Below the pieces are notes generated by a model, which saw nothing but the letters and a program-made list of their open reading frames with translations, was not told the DNA's origin and did no database searches. Shown one piece after another: positions 9,306-19,870 of a DNA stretch of 64,000 nt. The translations under genes were made by a program, and so were the position numbers. Origin of the DNA: Tretioscincus oriximinensis. Its lineage: Eukaryota > Chordata > Lepidosauria > Squamata > Gymnophthalmidae. Position 1 is the stretch's first letter, and every line of letters begins with the position of its first letter. Where the stretch lies: contig JAJVDF010000168.1 of NCBI GenBank assembly GCA_022410635.1, positions 86,631 to 150,630 on the forward strand, in the 5' to 3' direction.

Positions 9306-9553
9306 TGAGCCAGTTTGGTGTAGTGGTTAGAGTGTTGGGCTGTTACCTGGTAGTCTTCCAGTTCGATACCACACTCTGGTTCCACAACTGGGTGATCTTG
9401 GGCCAATCACAATTCTTAGAACTCTTTCAGCTCTGCTTATTTTACAGGGTGTCTGTTGTGGAGAAAGCAACAAAAGCTATTTGTGGACCCCTACAGTTGG
9501 CTGCTCTGAGACCTTCAGGTATAGGGCGAGACATAACTATAAATAAATAAATT
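9306..9553 (+). mobile_element. Sauria-like SINE body joined to an L2 tail
   Basis: The tRNA-like head contains 'ggtgtagtggttagagtgtt' (A-box region) and 'cagttcgataccac' (B-box-like). The body contains 'gatcttgggccaatcacaa' and 'gtgtctgttgtggagaaagc'. From about 9499 the sequence changes to 'ctctgagaccttcaggtata' and then tandem AAAT, the 3' end of the L2 at 7972-8417. Sauria SINEs normally end in a BovB-like tail. This tail predicts that L2 enzymes move it. Confidence 0.85.
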
Positions 9554-9686
9554 CTCCTTCACTGGAAGACTTCAGAAACATAAGCTGGTCAGCCATCTAC
9601 CTGGGATGATTTAGGGGATTCTGCATATGGCAGGGGATTCTCCATATGATCCCAGAGGTCCCTCTGTACTCTATGATACCATTAGA
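9554..9686 (+). mobile_element. Second CR1 subfamily, resumed 3' end
   Basis: 'ctccttcactggaagacttc', 'cagccatctacctgggatga' and the ending 'gaggtccctctgtactctat' 'gatacc' match the classical CR1 3' end known from birds and other reptiles, ending near an ATTCTATG-type repeat. This is distinct from the 'ATGTTCTT' subfamily dominating the window. Confidence 0.85.
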
Positions 9687-11754
9687 TGGCCGGTCGCTAT
9701 TCTGAGATATAACTCAGAATATGACTTAGTGCAGAAAGGGTTTCAGATGCTTCAAGATGTCACTTGTTGATCTATTAATTGAATATTCTGGACTAAAGCA
9801 GTCCAGACAATGCTCTATTCCAGAGCAAGTAGAATAAGCAAGCAACACCTGGACGCAGCGATAATATTTACATTCCACCACTGTTCCTTTTTTTTTTTTT
9901 TTGAGCACGGATATTTTCTGAGTCCAACTGTGCCACTTTCCAAAGGTTTTCGAGATGCTTCAGACTGTGTGTAAAGAGATTTATCATCTGCCATCGCTTG
10001 GCTTTTACAGAGGTTCTTCTGGGTGAACAGGACGGCTCAGCTTATCTCTCACGGCTGATAGTCATTGATTAAACCAATCCTCTTTAAGTTTCCAGTCCAT
10101 TTTAAAATGTACACACACATTCTGTATACACAAATCTATCAAGTTAACTTGTCTTCTGGCAGGAAATATTGATTATCTTCCTCTGTACAATAGACACAAA
10201 CTATCAAAGTGTGTGGAATCAAAGGAAGGTGCCTGGGTATTGGACCCGTACGGTACACACAGATGGCAGGCGTTTAAGTAGAATTTCAAGTTCATTGGCT
10301 AAGCAAGGGTTAAGCTTAAAGTATTCTATCATGAAACTCCTTCACTTTATTTATCTAGTGCACCATAATAAAAGATCAAGAGTTCCTTCTTATTATCTTT
10401 CTCTCCCCCTTTGCTTGTTTTACCAAGCCTGGGCCCAGACCAGTTATGGATTAACACTGTGATCAATAACAGGCTTGCTGTCTGTCTCTCTGCAGGAGAA
10501 AATGAACTGAAAATGCAGTCAAACCCTTATTGATCAAGAATACAGGTCTCGCTTTCATTGCCTCTGTCTCTTGATAACCCACAAATAATGTGATGAGTTG
10601 CTAATCTCTCTGATTTTCAATGGACCCTTCACCCCTCTAGACACTGCTTGGTAGCTCTTGTTTTTCAACGGGGCTATGTTTTGTTGACTCACATATGTGG
10701 TACCAGCTTGTAGTCTGCTCCTGTCCTCCAGCCATGGTTGGTCGAGTCACTTAAAACAGTTCATGAATAGAGATGGGCCATCAGGAATGTATGAGTATAT
10801 TTGCCTCTCTGAAACCCAGATGAATTACTCTTGAACTGCAGACAGTGGAAAAGGAAACTGCTTGATTTACTAGGGTCAATGTGTACGTGCATTTGTGTGT
10901 CTACACTACATATTATTCTCCTTTCAACCTGGTGTCCTGCAGATATTCGGACAACAGTTTCTATGCAGGTTGGGGATTGGGGGAGCTATAGTCAAATCAC
11001 AATGGAAATATCAGATAAGGGATATTTAATCCAACAGTTTCCCTAGTTAGGGTGTTGCTAGTGGTGTATATAAAAAAAGACATTTCAGCAGATGCTGCCA
11101 GCACGATAAGATGCAACTGCTGAAATTGCTTCTTTTTTTACAGCCAATAAAGACACAGTGCTTCTGACCTCTTTTTTTATGCTTATACCCAAGTGTAATG
11201 AAACCGAGCTGGGGCTAAGATGGTGTATGCTCTTCTTTTATATATTTATTTATTCAGTATGATGTTAGAACACAGTCTATGATGTTAGCCTACACTAGCA
11301 TGTAGATGGCACTATTCTGACGTATAGCCAAGAAGAAGGCTCAGTGGGGAAGGTCCTGGGGACTTCACAATGTCTATGGCACAGATTCCTTTTCTTGCCT
11401 ACATTTAAAGTCTCCCCAGCTCTCCCTTTTCTCTTCCTACCACCCCAGCAGTTCTGTATCACACTCCTAACAGGGAACCAGTTTTATTTCAGTTGTTTGG
11501 CCACACGCTCAAACAATCTCTCACAACAACCATTTAACTCAGAGCCACTCTCAATCAATCAATCAATCAACAAGAAGACATTTTACCCTCTCACTTCCAC
11601 CTTCCCCTTTTAATATCCAAGTCCCGCCCCCACAGCTCAGCTTCTAGGCTTGGAAAATTTAAAGGAGCCCCACTCAATTTAAGTGATTTCATTACATCAA
11701 GTATCATCCTTTATGAGCTCTGGGAAGACGCTTGTGTATTTTTGGCTAATACTC
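9687..11754. other. No gene seen; unique sequence, two candidate conserved blocks
   Basis: No coding exon can be defended. 9690-9740 carries a palindromic 'ttctgagatataactcagaa'. 9887-9902 is a T-run. 9960-10,130 and 10,480-10,650 are free of repeats and simple sequence and have the mixed composition common in conserved noncoding elements, but conservation cannot be judged from one sequence. Around 11,270-11,330 is a remnant of the CR1-associated module. Confidence 0.4.
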
Positions 11755-12035
11755 AAAGCTTTGTCTATGGAATTTCCCTGTCAGGAGAGGTAATGAGAGA
11801 AACAGCTGGAAGAGCTTCAAGAAAGGGTTAGACAAATTCATGGCTGCCCATCAAGATGCATGCCCAGGTTCTGCTTCTAGCTTGTAGAGATCAGAAGAAG
11901 ACAGTTTGAGAGGGGAAAGAGCGAGTCAAGTTTTTGTTACCTTCTTCTGTTTGAGATGCCTAGAAATCATTGTGAAGGAATGCTGGGTTAGATGGGATGT
12001 AGCCTCATTTTGCAGGGCTCATCTTGTGTTCACAT
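11755..12035 (+). mobile_element. CR1-clade LINE 3' end, old copy
   Basis: The plus-strand translation includes 'SWKSFKKGLDKFMAAHQDA', the CR1 C-terminal motif. The 3' UTR contains 'gaaggaatgctgggttagat' and ends 'cttgtgttcacataaga'. It is diverged from the younger copies. Confidence 0.75.
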
Positions 12036-12049
12036 AAGAATCTGTGGTG

Positions 12050-12275
12050 TTCGCAGTAGCTAATAACTCAAAATACAGTTTAATTGGTTCCAAGGCTGCA
12101 CATTCACTACTGAACCCAGTTCAAAATATTAATATTGACTTATAAGACCCAAACACTTGATGGAACACCTTCCATAAGTATCTGCCTACACCTTAAGATC
12201 TTCTGATGAAGATGTCCCAATGGTCTCACCTCCTTTGTTCATCAAAGGGCTGTGGATGTGTGGGATTTTTTTTCT
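12050..12275 (+). mobile_element. L2-clade LINE fragment, old
   Basis: 'aatattgacttataagaccc', 'gatggaacaccttccataag' and 'ccttaagatcttctgatgaa' follow the order of the L2 at 7972-8417, with many changes. It breaks off before the 3' UTR. Confidence 0.6.
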
Positions 12276-13454
12276 ATAGATTGGTCCCCTAGCTACGTTC
12301 CTATAAGCAGAATTTTTTTTTCCTATGGGTGGTACTGGGTGCAGATAAAGAGACTTCTTCCCTCCCAGGCGGGGAGCTATAGACTGTAGGACTGTTCCAC
12401 TCTCTTCACATGTGGGCTACTACTGCTCTTGCTGCCAGCTTTGTGAAGCTGCCGGGCATTCAAACTTTTATAATAAGCACTTGTCTTTGTCAAAAAACAG
12501 CACAGAAAAGCAGGCAGAAATACAACTGAGGATCACAAAACAAGAAACAAAAATTCTGTCAGGAAGTAGAGAGACAGGTAGCTTGTTTTTGTTTACGCCT
12601 GGAACCTTGTCTAAAGGCTCTTCATATATTTCCTGGCCTGGCTAGAAGGCCACCTATGTTTTCCCCTAGCTCAGGGCACCGCACCCAAAGCAACCCCCAT
12701 ACATTGGATGCAGCAGCTAAATTGTGAATTAGTCCTTTTATGTCTTCCTTTGCTTCCCTACCCCCATCCCCCTCCCCCCGCCCAAATCTAATGCTTTTAT
12801 TTTTGTCAATAAACTGTGTCATTTATTCCAGTGAAGGAAACTCATGTTGTTTGAGGTCTTTATCAGAGTTCCTACAAATCAGGTTAATTGATGATCAACA
12901 GAGCTTTTCTGCTTTTAATGAGGCCTAGTAGCCCAAGGCGAGACCTTGCTTCAGATAAGGGACTTTTTCTTCTCTTCTACTGGACTCTTTGATGACTATT
13001 TTGCTTTTNCTTTTTCTGAACAACAACAGGAGGAGGGGAAAAGGAAAAAAGCAACCAGGAGAACAACCGCAGGGAATGTCATTGTTTTTTAATTGCTTGA
13101 TTACCAAATGTTGGAGATAAAAGATAGATGTTCTCAATTAATAACATTTACATAGATTAGCATCACTAACAAGCTTCATTAGAAGTGGCTGACTTTTTGT
13201 TTAGATGGTGTCTCATGTCGTTTGTGGGCTTTGATTTCACAGCTCGAAGGACCCTCTGCTCACATATGAGGAGAGGAGAACACAGCAAATTCTCACTCAT
13301 CTCTGGCAGTTGATTTTTCAAGGACAGCAAAAGGTTCAAGGGAGTTCATGCTTTTGTGAAACTCAGCAGGAATTCAAATTTCTCCACACAGCACCAAGCG
13401 GCCGCAATTGCAAATGTTGGAAATGTATAGTGCAACCTTCCCACATAAAATCTG
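12276..13454. other. No gene seen; unique sequence
   Basis: No exon or known repeat is supported. 13,310-13,400 has a plus-strand open stretch without recognisable motifs. 'ttcccacataaaatctggga' at 13,428 belongs to an unnamed repeat shared with 3912 and 44,225. Confidence 0.45.
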
Positions 13455-14036
13455 GGATAGAGATTTATTTATTTACTAGCAACAACCTGGTAACTTCCAG
13501 GTTGGACTATTGTAACGCACTCTATATGGGGCTGCCCTTGAAAACGGTTCAGAAGCTGCAGCTGGTGCAGAATGCCGGTCCTGGAAGAACTGCACTGGCT
13601 GCCAATTTGCTACCGAGCCCAATTCAAGGTATTAACTCTAACCTTTAAAGCCTTAGATAACTTGGGCCCCAACTATATAAAGGAAGGCCTTCTCCCATAT
13701 GAGCCTGCTCATGCCCTAAGATCTGCAGGGGAGGCCCTCCTGACTGTACCACCACCCTCAGTGGCAGAGAGGATGGTAACCCGGAATATGGCCTTCTCTG
13801 TGGCAGCCCCCAGGCTATAGAATAGTCTCCCCCTTGAGGTGCGTCAATCACCATCTCTGTGCACTTTCAGAAAATGCTTAAAGACGCACCTCTTTGGCCT
13901 GGCCTTTGGCTAGAAAACTACGGTCTCCTCCCCATTTTTAGAAAAGGCTGTTTTTAATGTGTTAAAATGATGGTTTTATTGTTAAACGCCCTGAGACCTA
14001 CGGGTATAGGGCGGATTAAAAATGTACATAAATAAA
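13455..14036 (+). mobile_element. L2-clade LINE, RT C-terminus and 3' end
   Basis: The plus strand encodes '[20 protein letters not shown]', then '[19 protein letters not shown]', '[19 protein letters not shown]' and 'ALRSAGEALLTVPPPSV', in two frames. A deletion near 13,572, after 'LQLVQNAG', removes about thirty codons expected in L2 and shifts the frame. The 3' UTR 'cgccctgagacctacgggta' and AAAT tail are present, ending at 14,036. Confidence 0.9.
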
Positions 14037-14073
14037 TAAGGAACACCTTCTCCCATATAGACCTGCTTATGCA
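14037..14073 (+). mobile_element. Second L2 fragment, 5' stub before LTR
   Basis: 'ggaacaccttctcccatata' 'gacctgcttatgca' is L2 coding sequence starting immediately after the tail of the previous L2. It continues at 14,377 after the LTR. Confidence 0.75.
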
Positions 14074-14371
14074 TGTTAGGTACCCACATCCTCTTTTCTT
14101 TGCTCTATCTTTTTTTTCCCTCTTTTGAATTGCTCTGCGTGACAGCGGGAGGTTTTTCAGCGCGTGATTTATGTCTCCTCATTGGTTAGTGGACGCCGAG
14201 AGGCNGCCCCTCAACTTTGCTTTATAATGATCGTTTCCATTTCTTTAGTTGCTATAGAAGTTAGTCTCTGACTGCTGACTTTATTTCTGGACTTAGCCTT
14301 TTGAATAAATATCCTGCAACAAAACTATTTGTTCTCGTGATTCCTGAATTGAAGCCCTGCAAAAGCTAACA
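14074..14371 (+). mobile_element. Solo LTR (298 bp) with 5-bp target duplication
   Basis: The segment starts TGTTAG and ends CTAACA, a 6-bp inverted terminus with canonical TG...CA. The 5-bp ATGCA flanks it on both sides (14,069-14,073 and 14,372-14,376). Removing it restores an uninterrupted L2 ('cctgcttatgcattaagatc'). AATAAA at 14,304-14,309 and a TATA-like 'tataatg' near 14,222 give plus-strand orientation. No internal region remains, so it most likely arose by LTR-LTR recombination. ERV or Gypsy origin cannot be told from the LTR alone. Confidence 0.88.
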
Positions 14372-14376
14372 ATGCA

Positions 14377-14688
14377 TTAAGATCTCAAGGAGAAGGCCTT
14401 CTGGTAATTCCTCCCCTTGCAGAGACGCAAGAGGTAGGGATGCATAGGAGGGTCTTCTCTGTGGTGGCCTCCCTCTACAAGCTCACCAGGCACCAACATT
14501 GTATAGTTTTCTTGCGTATGGTAAAAACCAGTCTCTTCACCCAGGCTTTTGACCCTTAGCTCCCTCNGCATTCTGACTTTCCAGGGAGGTTGGGTAGGTT
14601 GGAGGGAGGGAGGATATGGATATTTTTAAATGTTTTATTAATGTGTACTTTTTTATCTTTTGTTACCCACCCTGTGACCTTCTTTTGG
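14377..14688 (+). mobile_element. Second L2 fragment, resumed
   Basis: 'ttaagatctcaaggagaagg', 'ggtcttctctgtggtggcct' and 'accagtctcttcacccaggc' follow L2 order, then a 3' UTR ending 'cccaccctgtgaccttcttt'. It is more diverged than the neighbouring L2. Confidence 0.75.
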
Positions 14689-14790
14689 ATTTTACAAAAT
14701 GCCCTCTGTTGAATCGCACAAACTGCACGGCCAGAAATTCCACGACAACAGACCTTTTTAGCGAGTGGATCGCCGTACATCCATGACCTG
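14689..14790 (+). repeat. Unassigned interspersed repeat 'X', partial
   Basis: It matches 39,797-39,895 on the plus strand: 'ttacaaaatgcc', 'gaatcgcacaaact', 'attccacgacaacag', 'agcgagtggatcgccgtaca'. A third copy lies on the minus strand at 19,566-19,850. I do not recognise the family. Confidence 0.75.
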
Positions 14791-15954
14791 GTTGAGGGTG
14801 ATGTTCCTACTAACTCCCTAGAAACTGTGCGTAGGAATCTGGCCTTTGATGAAGTCTTTTCCACAAGCAGAACCAGCTGTTCAGTCGAATGCTTTGCTCA
14901 TGTGATGTCAGTGGAGCCGACGGGGAGACGGAAGGCAGCGGTTCTCTTGCTAGGTCTGCCTCAGCATACATTATTCATAGCAGCTGCATCTTAATCTTAT
15001 CACAAGGAAATTACTTTGTTGTGCAGCACTATTCTTTCCCTTTTGATATAGCAAACTGCATGAAAAACATCCCATCTGATCTACCGAGCAAGTGGCCTCT
15101 CGGAAAATAAATGTGTTAGAGTGTCATATATTAATGATTAAGTTATGGGATGTATAGGAGAAACTGTGAAGCTAAGGGCCGTTTCACAGTGGGGAACGGC
15201 CCAAGTGAATAGAAAGAATCCAGCTTCTGTACCCCTAATTGCTTCAGCAAAATAATACAACAGTAAACAATAATTCCTGTGCACTGGAAATATTCCTACA
15301 GGAAGTGTGATGGCTGTATTCTAGCCTTTCTATATTTTGCAGCCTGATACACTTCCCTTTGGGATACGATAAAAACGTCATGTGACATGTTTTCTCTTAA
15401 TTACTGACTGAGTGGGAGTGAGGATGTAGCCAGGCATGTGGAACACAGAAAGGCTAGAATATAGCCACTGGACTTCCTTGTCCTGGGCTAGGAGGAAAGG
15501 ACTACTTAGATCTGGGGAAGTATGAAAGGCAGGAACAGTTCTTCCAACCAATGAATGGGAATAGTTTCTACCAACTATTTCCTGAAGTGCAAAATGCTCC
15601 CTGAATACGGAAGTATTTTAAGGCTGTATCCAGACAACAGATATGGACTATTCCTAGAGCATCTTTTGAATTTGACAAACAGTTATTTCTGCTGTGTCTG
15701 GAGGCAGCTTTTGATGTATTCATTTATTTACTTGTGCAATAAGCCTGTTGCTCTTCCTCCCCTCTTCATATTCCTCCTTCCCTCTTCCTGTATTGTTCCT
15801 TCCCTATTCCTGCTGCTGTGCTGAGTTCCATGGCAACCGCTGCTGGCCTAGCCCTGGCTTTAGAATGTTAATGACATCACACATCGTTGTCCAGTCATAG
15901 AGCCTTCAGGCACTATTGTGTCTCCTGGAAATACTGTATATATAGGGGGGATTT
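14791..15954. other. No gene seen; one short inverted repeat
   Basis: No exon is supported. 'ggctgtattctagcctttct' near 15,311 and 'gaaaggctagaatatagcca' near 15,448 are inverted copies about 120 bp apart. Part of this block (15,270-15,340) resembles 16,820-16,890, suggesting an old repeat. Confidence 0.45.
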
Positions 15955-16090
15955 ACTTACATTTATGTTCCGCCCTATACACAACTGTCTCAGGGCGGAT
16001 CAAAATAAAAACGACCATAAAACAGATTAAAATAGAACAACTAAAAAAGATCAGCAGCTTATTAAAAGATGAAAAGTGGGTGGGTATTTT
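15955..16090 (-). mobile_element. L2-like LINE 3' end remnant
   Basis: On the minus strand the text reads toward 'ccgccctgagacagttgtgt' and 'tagggcggaacataaatgta', the L2 3' UTR pattern, with an A-rich upstream part. It is short and diverged. Confidence 0.6.
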
Positions 16091-17059
16091 TAACATTGTG
16101 AATCTTCTTATACCTGATCATTCTGTCTCACAATGATGATGTGGGAGTTGCTGATTTAAATTCCGCTCCATTTGTATTTATATTAGTAGCAATACAAAAG
16201 AAAAAAGGGGAAAATGAGCCCACATATATTCTGTACACCGCCATACTAAATTGAAGAGACATTCATGCCTTAGTAATGATGATAAGGACTTGATCAAACA
16301 TCCAACCCTTTGGGTGATCATTTTTCTTCCACTGTCCTCAGTCAGTTTAAATGTCCAAGATGAAAGCAAGTATAACAATGGGTGATACATGTGCTGTATT
16401 CAGGAAGAAATCATTCTTGACCAGAATACTGGACTTGTTCTTTTTTCCCCTCCAAATTCTGATCATTATGTAAAGGTTATCTCTGTAATACTGACAAAGA
16501 CAGCTCATTTTTAAAGTTACCTGCCATGTAATTGTCTGCTGGTTTCAGGGACAAATCTATCTCTCTTTCTTTCTCTCTCTCTCCCTCTTACTCTGTTTCT
16601 TCTTTTGAAATGGTTCTTTTGCTTTGCATTAAGTGACACTTAAGAAACATCTTGGATCTTATTCCTAAAACACCAGAGATACCCAGAATCATGCTGGCTA
16701 AGGACAAAGTTACATTTGGACTGCTCTGGGCAAATGAAGTAGTGGGAACGAATTTTCTCCACTATACTATTGTGAAATCATCCTTTTACTCTTCTTACGT
16801 TCCGTGAACTGCATGAAAGCAGCCCACAACCATCCCTGTGCAGTGGAAACATCCCTGCAAAAAGTGCAAATGCTTTATTCTAAACGTTATGTCTGGAAAG
16901 TCTCATGAGCTTGACATCTCCTTCCTCCGTCTAAGACTGGACACATCTAGGTTGGATCCAGGCACAGCATTCAAATTTTGCATTTAACATTACTGTGGAG
17001 TTTTTTTGCTTAAAGAGAAAATATTTTGAACTTAAAGGAAACACTGCCGACATACAAAC
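16091..17059. other. No gene seen; unique sequence with small CT tract
   Basis: A CT-rich simple tract lies at 16,558-16,605. No exon or known repeat is otherwise supported. Confidence 0.45.
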
Positions 17060-17235
17060 CTTTCAGAAGACAAGAACAAAATCTTCACTTACTCTTAGTT
17101 CCCTGCAAATGGTCTTTAGAGCTACCCTGCCTTTTTCTCCAACCTGGAGGCAATATCTAGACATCCATTTAAGTAGCCATTGATACTATTGACCTGCTTG
17201 GTGCTTTCTTAAAAATACCCAGGTTGGTTGCTCAG
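17060..17235 (-). mobile_element. CR1-clade LINE remnant
   Basis: 'ccctgcaaatggtctttaga', 'ccaacctggaggcaatatct' and 'agacatccatttaagtagcc' follow the order of the minus-strand CR1 coding tail seen elsewhere, without the 3' end. Confidence 0.65.
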
Positions 17236-17507
17236 CAATCATTTGGAGTACAATTGGACAGTACAAACTAGGTATTTCCCCCCNCATTTTCTGGGTTTTT
17301 CATTGTTATTTGAATTTTATTTGACATATTCAATATGCCAATGCAACATCTCCAAAGCCAGCGTTAACCGCAAGTATTCTATGTCTTCTCTGATGCAGTG
17401 TGAATAATTCTTTACCANTTTAGATTCTTTGTAATTATTTCTCTTCTGCAACTTAAACCTTCGGTTTACCAACAGTTTAAGCAATCTCTCTTCTCTGTAA
17501 TTACATA

Positions 17508-17545
17508 TACTGTTCAAAACAATTAAGGGAACACTTTAACATAAC
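17508..17545. mobile_element. Half of a mariner-like foldback (single arm)
   Basis: 'ctgttcaaaacaattaaggg' followed by 'aacactttaacataaca' equals one arm of the perfect foldback at 36,477-36,550, preceded by TA. The second arm is absent; a SINE follows directly. Confidence 0.7.
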
Positions 17546-17786
17546 AGAGAGCAAGTTTGGTGTAGTGGTTCAATATTGGACTCGTACCTGGTAGCCTCCC
17601 GGTTTGATTCCTCACTCCTCCACGAAAGCCAGCTGGGTGACCTTGGGCCAGTCACAGATCTTTGAACTCTCTCAGCCCCACCTACTCCATAGGGTGTCTG
17701 TTGTGGAGAAAGCAAAAAAAGCNAGGATTGCCCCCCTTGGGACCCTCAGGTATAGGGTGGGATACAAGTACAAATAAATAAATATA
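17546..17786 (+). mobile_element. Sauria-like SINE body joined to an L2 tail (second copy)
   Basis: The most complete copy. It has head 'tttggtgtagtggttcaata', B-box GGTTTGATTCC at 17,601-17,611, body 'gtgaccttgggccagtcaca' and 'gtgtctgttgtggagaaagc', then from about 17,729 the L2 tail 'gggaccctcaggtatagggt' and AAAT repeats. The same junction type as at 9306-9553 shows this is a SINE family, not a chance fusion. Confidence 0.88.
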
Positions 17787-19565
17787 TTCAGTGCAAACGC
17801 CCCCTTGCAGTTAGCAGTAGGATATGCAGCTGGTCCCGTACTTTTCATGTATGACTGACCAGTGGGTTTTCTTTGCACTTTCATTACTTGTGCATTATTT
17901 TTTATGATGTTGACGACTAATCCTTTAGGGACAAGAAACATCGGTTAGACAGCTACGTAGCTCACCTCAAACTGCAGGGAGGATTCATATGAGAAGACCA
18001 GCCGATTAGTGATCCAAGATGTGAAATTATGTGCACATTGGCTGTTGCTCCTCCTAGTTAACAATCCATTTGATGTTTTGTTGAAGCTGCTTGTTCATCT
18101 GTTTGGGTNCTCTTTCTCCCTTGGTACCATAACTGATAAGCAGACATCTTAAATTCCTTCTGCTTTCCTTCCTTCCTTTCCTTCCTTCTTTATCCCATAC
18201 TTCCTTTTTTACCAGATTAACTGAAACTGTTTTAGTGAACTAGTTACCCCAATTAATGGGTTGATGATATCTACAGGCATGTGACGACTTCACTAGTTCC
18301 AGCAGAAACATCAAATTGTCCTTTATTTAGCTTTGTTACAGTTACTGACATTGATAATTGTAATCTTCCACCCATGGTAGCCTTCACTTTTACAGAAGTG
18401 AAGAGGAATTGAAATTGCACCAACATTTGCTCAGACATTTGTATGGTAAGATCAAGGGAGCGCATTCTGTATGTTACAATGTCCAAAGGGTGTAGGAAAA
18501 CTACAGGAGTTCTGATGCCACCTGGCTGCCAAGAGCATTATAATCTCCCTACAATCTGTAGCAGGTATGATCTGCTACAAGCATCGTTTTTACTGCCCTT
18601 GCCTTTTGACAATCTCTATATTATGCTAAAGAATGACAGATACAACAAGGGAAAGAGGGAAAGAGGGCAAGAAAGAATGAGAGAGTGTGTGAGAGAAAGA
18701 ACAAGAGAATGGAAGGAAGGAAGGTGGGAGAGAAGGCAGAAGAAAGAAAGCTTTATGATCATCCCTTGCTCACAGATTGTCTGTTTAAAGTTTTGCAATT
18801 GTTCCTTTGGCTAACGAAACTCAAATTATAGTCACATAACTTTAGGAAGTCACAACAGCTAAGATACACAGGGAGCTATAAAAGGGAATAACCAATTATT
18901 ATTTCATGAGACAACTGAGGTTTGGGCTTTTGTTGTAGTTTTCAAAACAAACTGTGATGTTCGTAGTTTCTTCAGTAGCTGTGTCTTCTTTCTCTCCTGT
19001 TACCTATTATTAACTGTTTCCCCTTCTTCCATAGACCATTCAAATCCTTACCAGACTGAAGGTTTTATACTGTTTCTGCTCTCAAGTGCCTTGTTTCTCC
19101 CAATATTTAATTGTTGCCTGCAGTCCTGGCTTGCAGACTTAGCAAGCCAAGTCCAGGCCTCGTGACCATTTTTACATGCCTGCTTGATGTGACTCTTACA
19201 CCTTGAGGTGAAAGTTCACCAGGGATTTCCATAAATCCGATGGGTTAATGTAACAAATAAGATTAGAAAAAGATGCTTGTTATTGCTCAATCCAATGTAA
19301 ATATCATCTGTTAATCTCCTTTTGGAAAGGAATCGGAGTAGGTAGCTAATCTGAGCAAATGCAGGGCTCCAAGTGAAGGGAAGGACAAGTTGACTTAGCT
19401 GAAAGCTGCTGTTTTCAACACAATGTATTTTGCAATGACAAGATGATTTAAAACAAACAGATGACAATGTGATGTCCAGAGAATTTAACTTCCTCTCTTT
19501 TTTGGGGTAGAGCTTGATATAGGCTTTGCACTAGAAAACTGCAATTATTGGGACTAACATCAACT
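17787..19565. other. No gene seen; unique sequence with purine-rich tract
   Basis: Positions 18,645-18,755 are a purine-rich GA tract that makes long but meaningless open frames on both strands. 18,160-18,190 is a short TTCC repeat. No exon is supported. Confidence 0.45.
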
Positions 19566-19850
19566 TCAATCCGCCCCACGAGGTCATGCATGTACAGCGA
19601 TCCACCCACTTAAAAGATCCATTGTCGCGGAATTTCTAGCCACACAGTGGGCATTTGGTAAAATCTGAATGGCAGCTTTGTGGGGACATTCAGCAATGTG
19701 AACTTGGCTAATCTCATGAGACCTCGGAGTGTCATGTAAAAGTTCATTGGCTTTTGGCTTACAGAGAATGCTGGGGATTGTAGTCAGACAAAGGCAGCAA
19801 TGTCTTATGGGGCTTGTCATGTGATGAGATTGCTATGCAATGTGTCGTAG
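19566..19850 (-). repeat. Unassigned interspersed repeat 'X', near full copy
   Basis: The reverse complement aligns with 39,612-39,915 over about 290 bp: 'tggggcggattgaa'-like end, 'agtggatc', 'ccacgac/cgcgaca', 'agcattctctgt', 'acatgacaagccccataag'. No protein domain or known family signature is seen. Its edges are not yet defined. Confidence 0.75.
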
Positions 19851-19870
19851 CAGTGCGGAAACCTTGAGTT

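Noticed and set aside
18443..18814. 123-codon open frame on the plus strand
   Set aside because: Second half is the GA-rich tract (Arg/Glu-rich low complexity).
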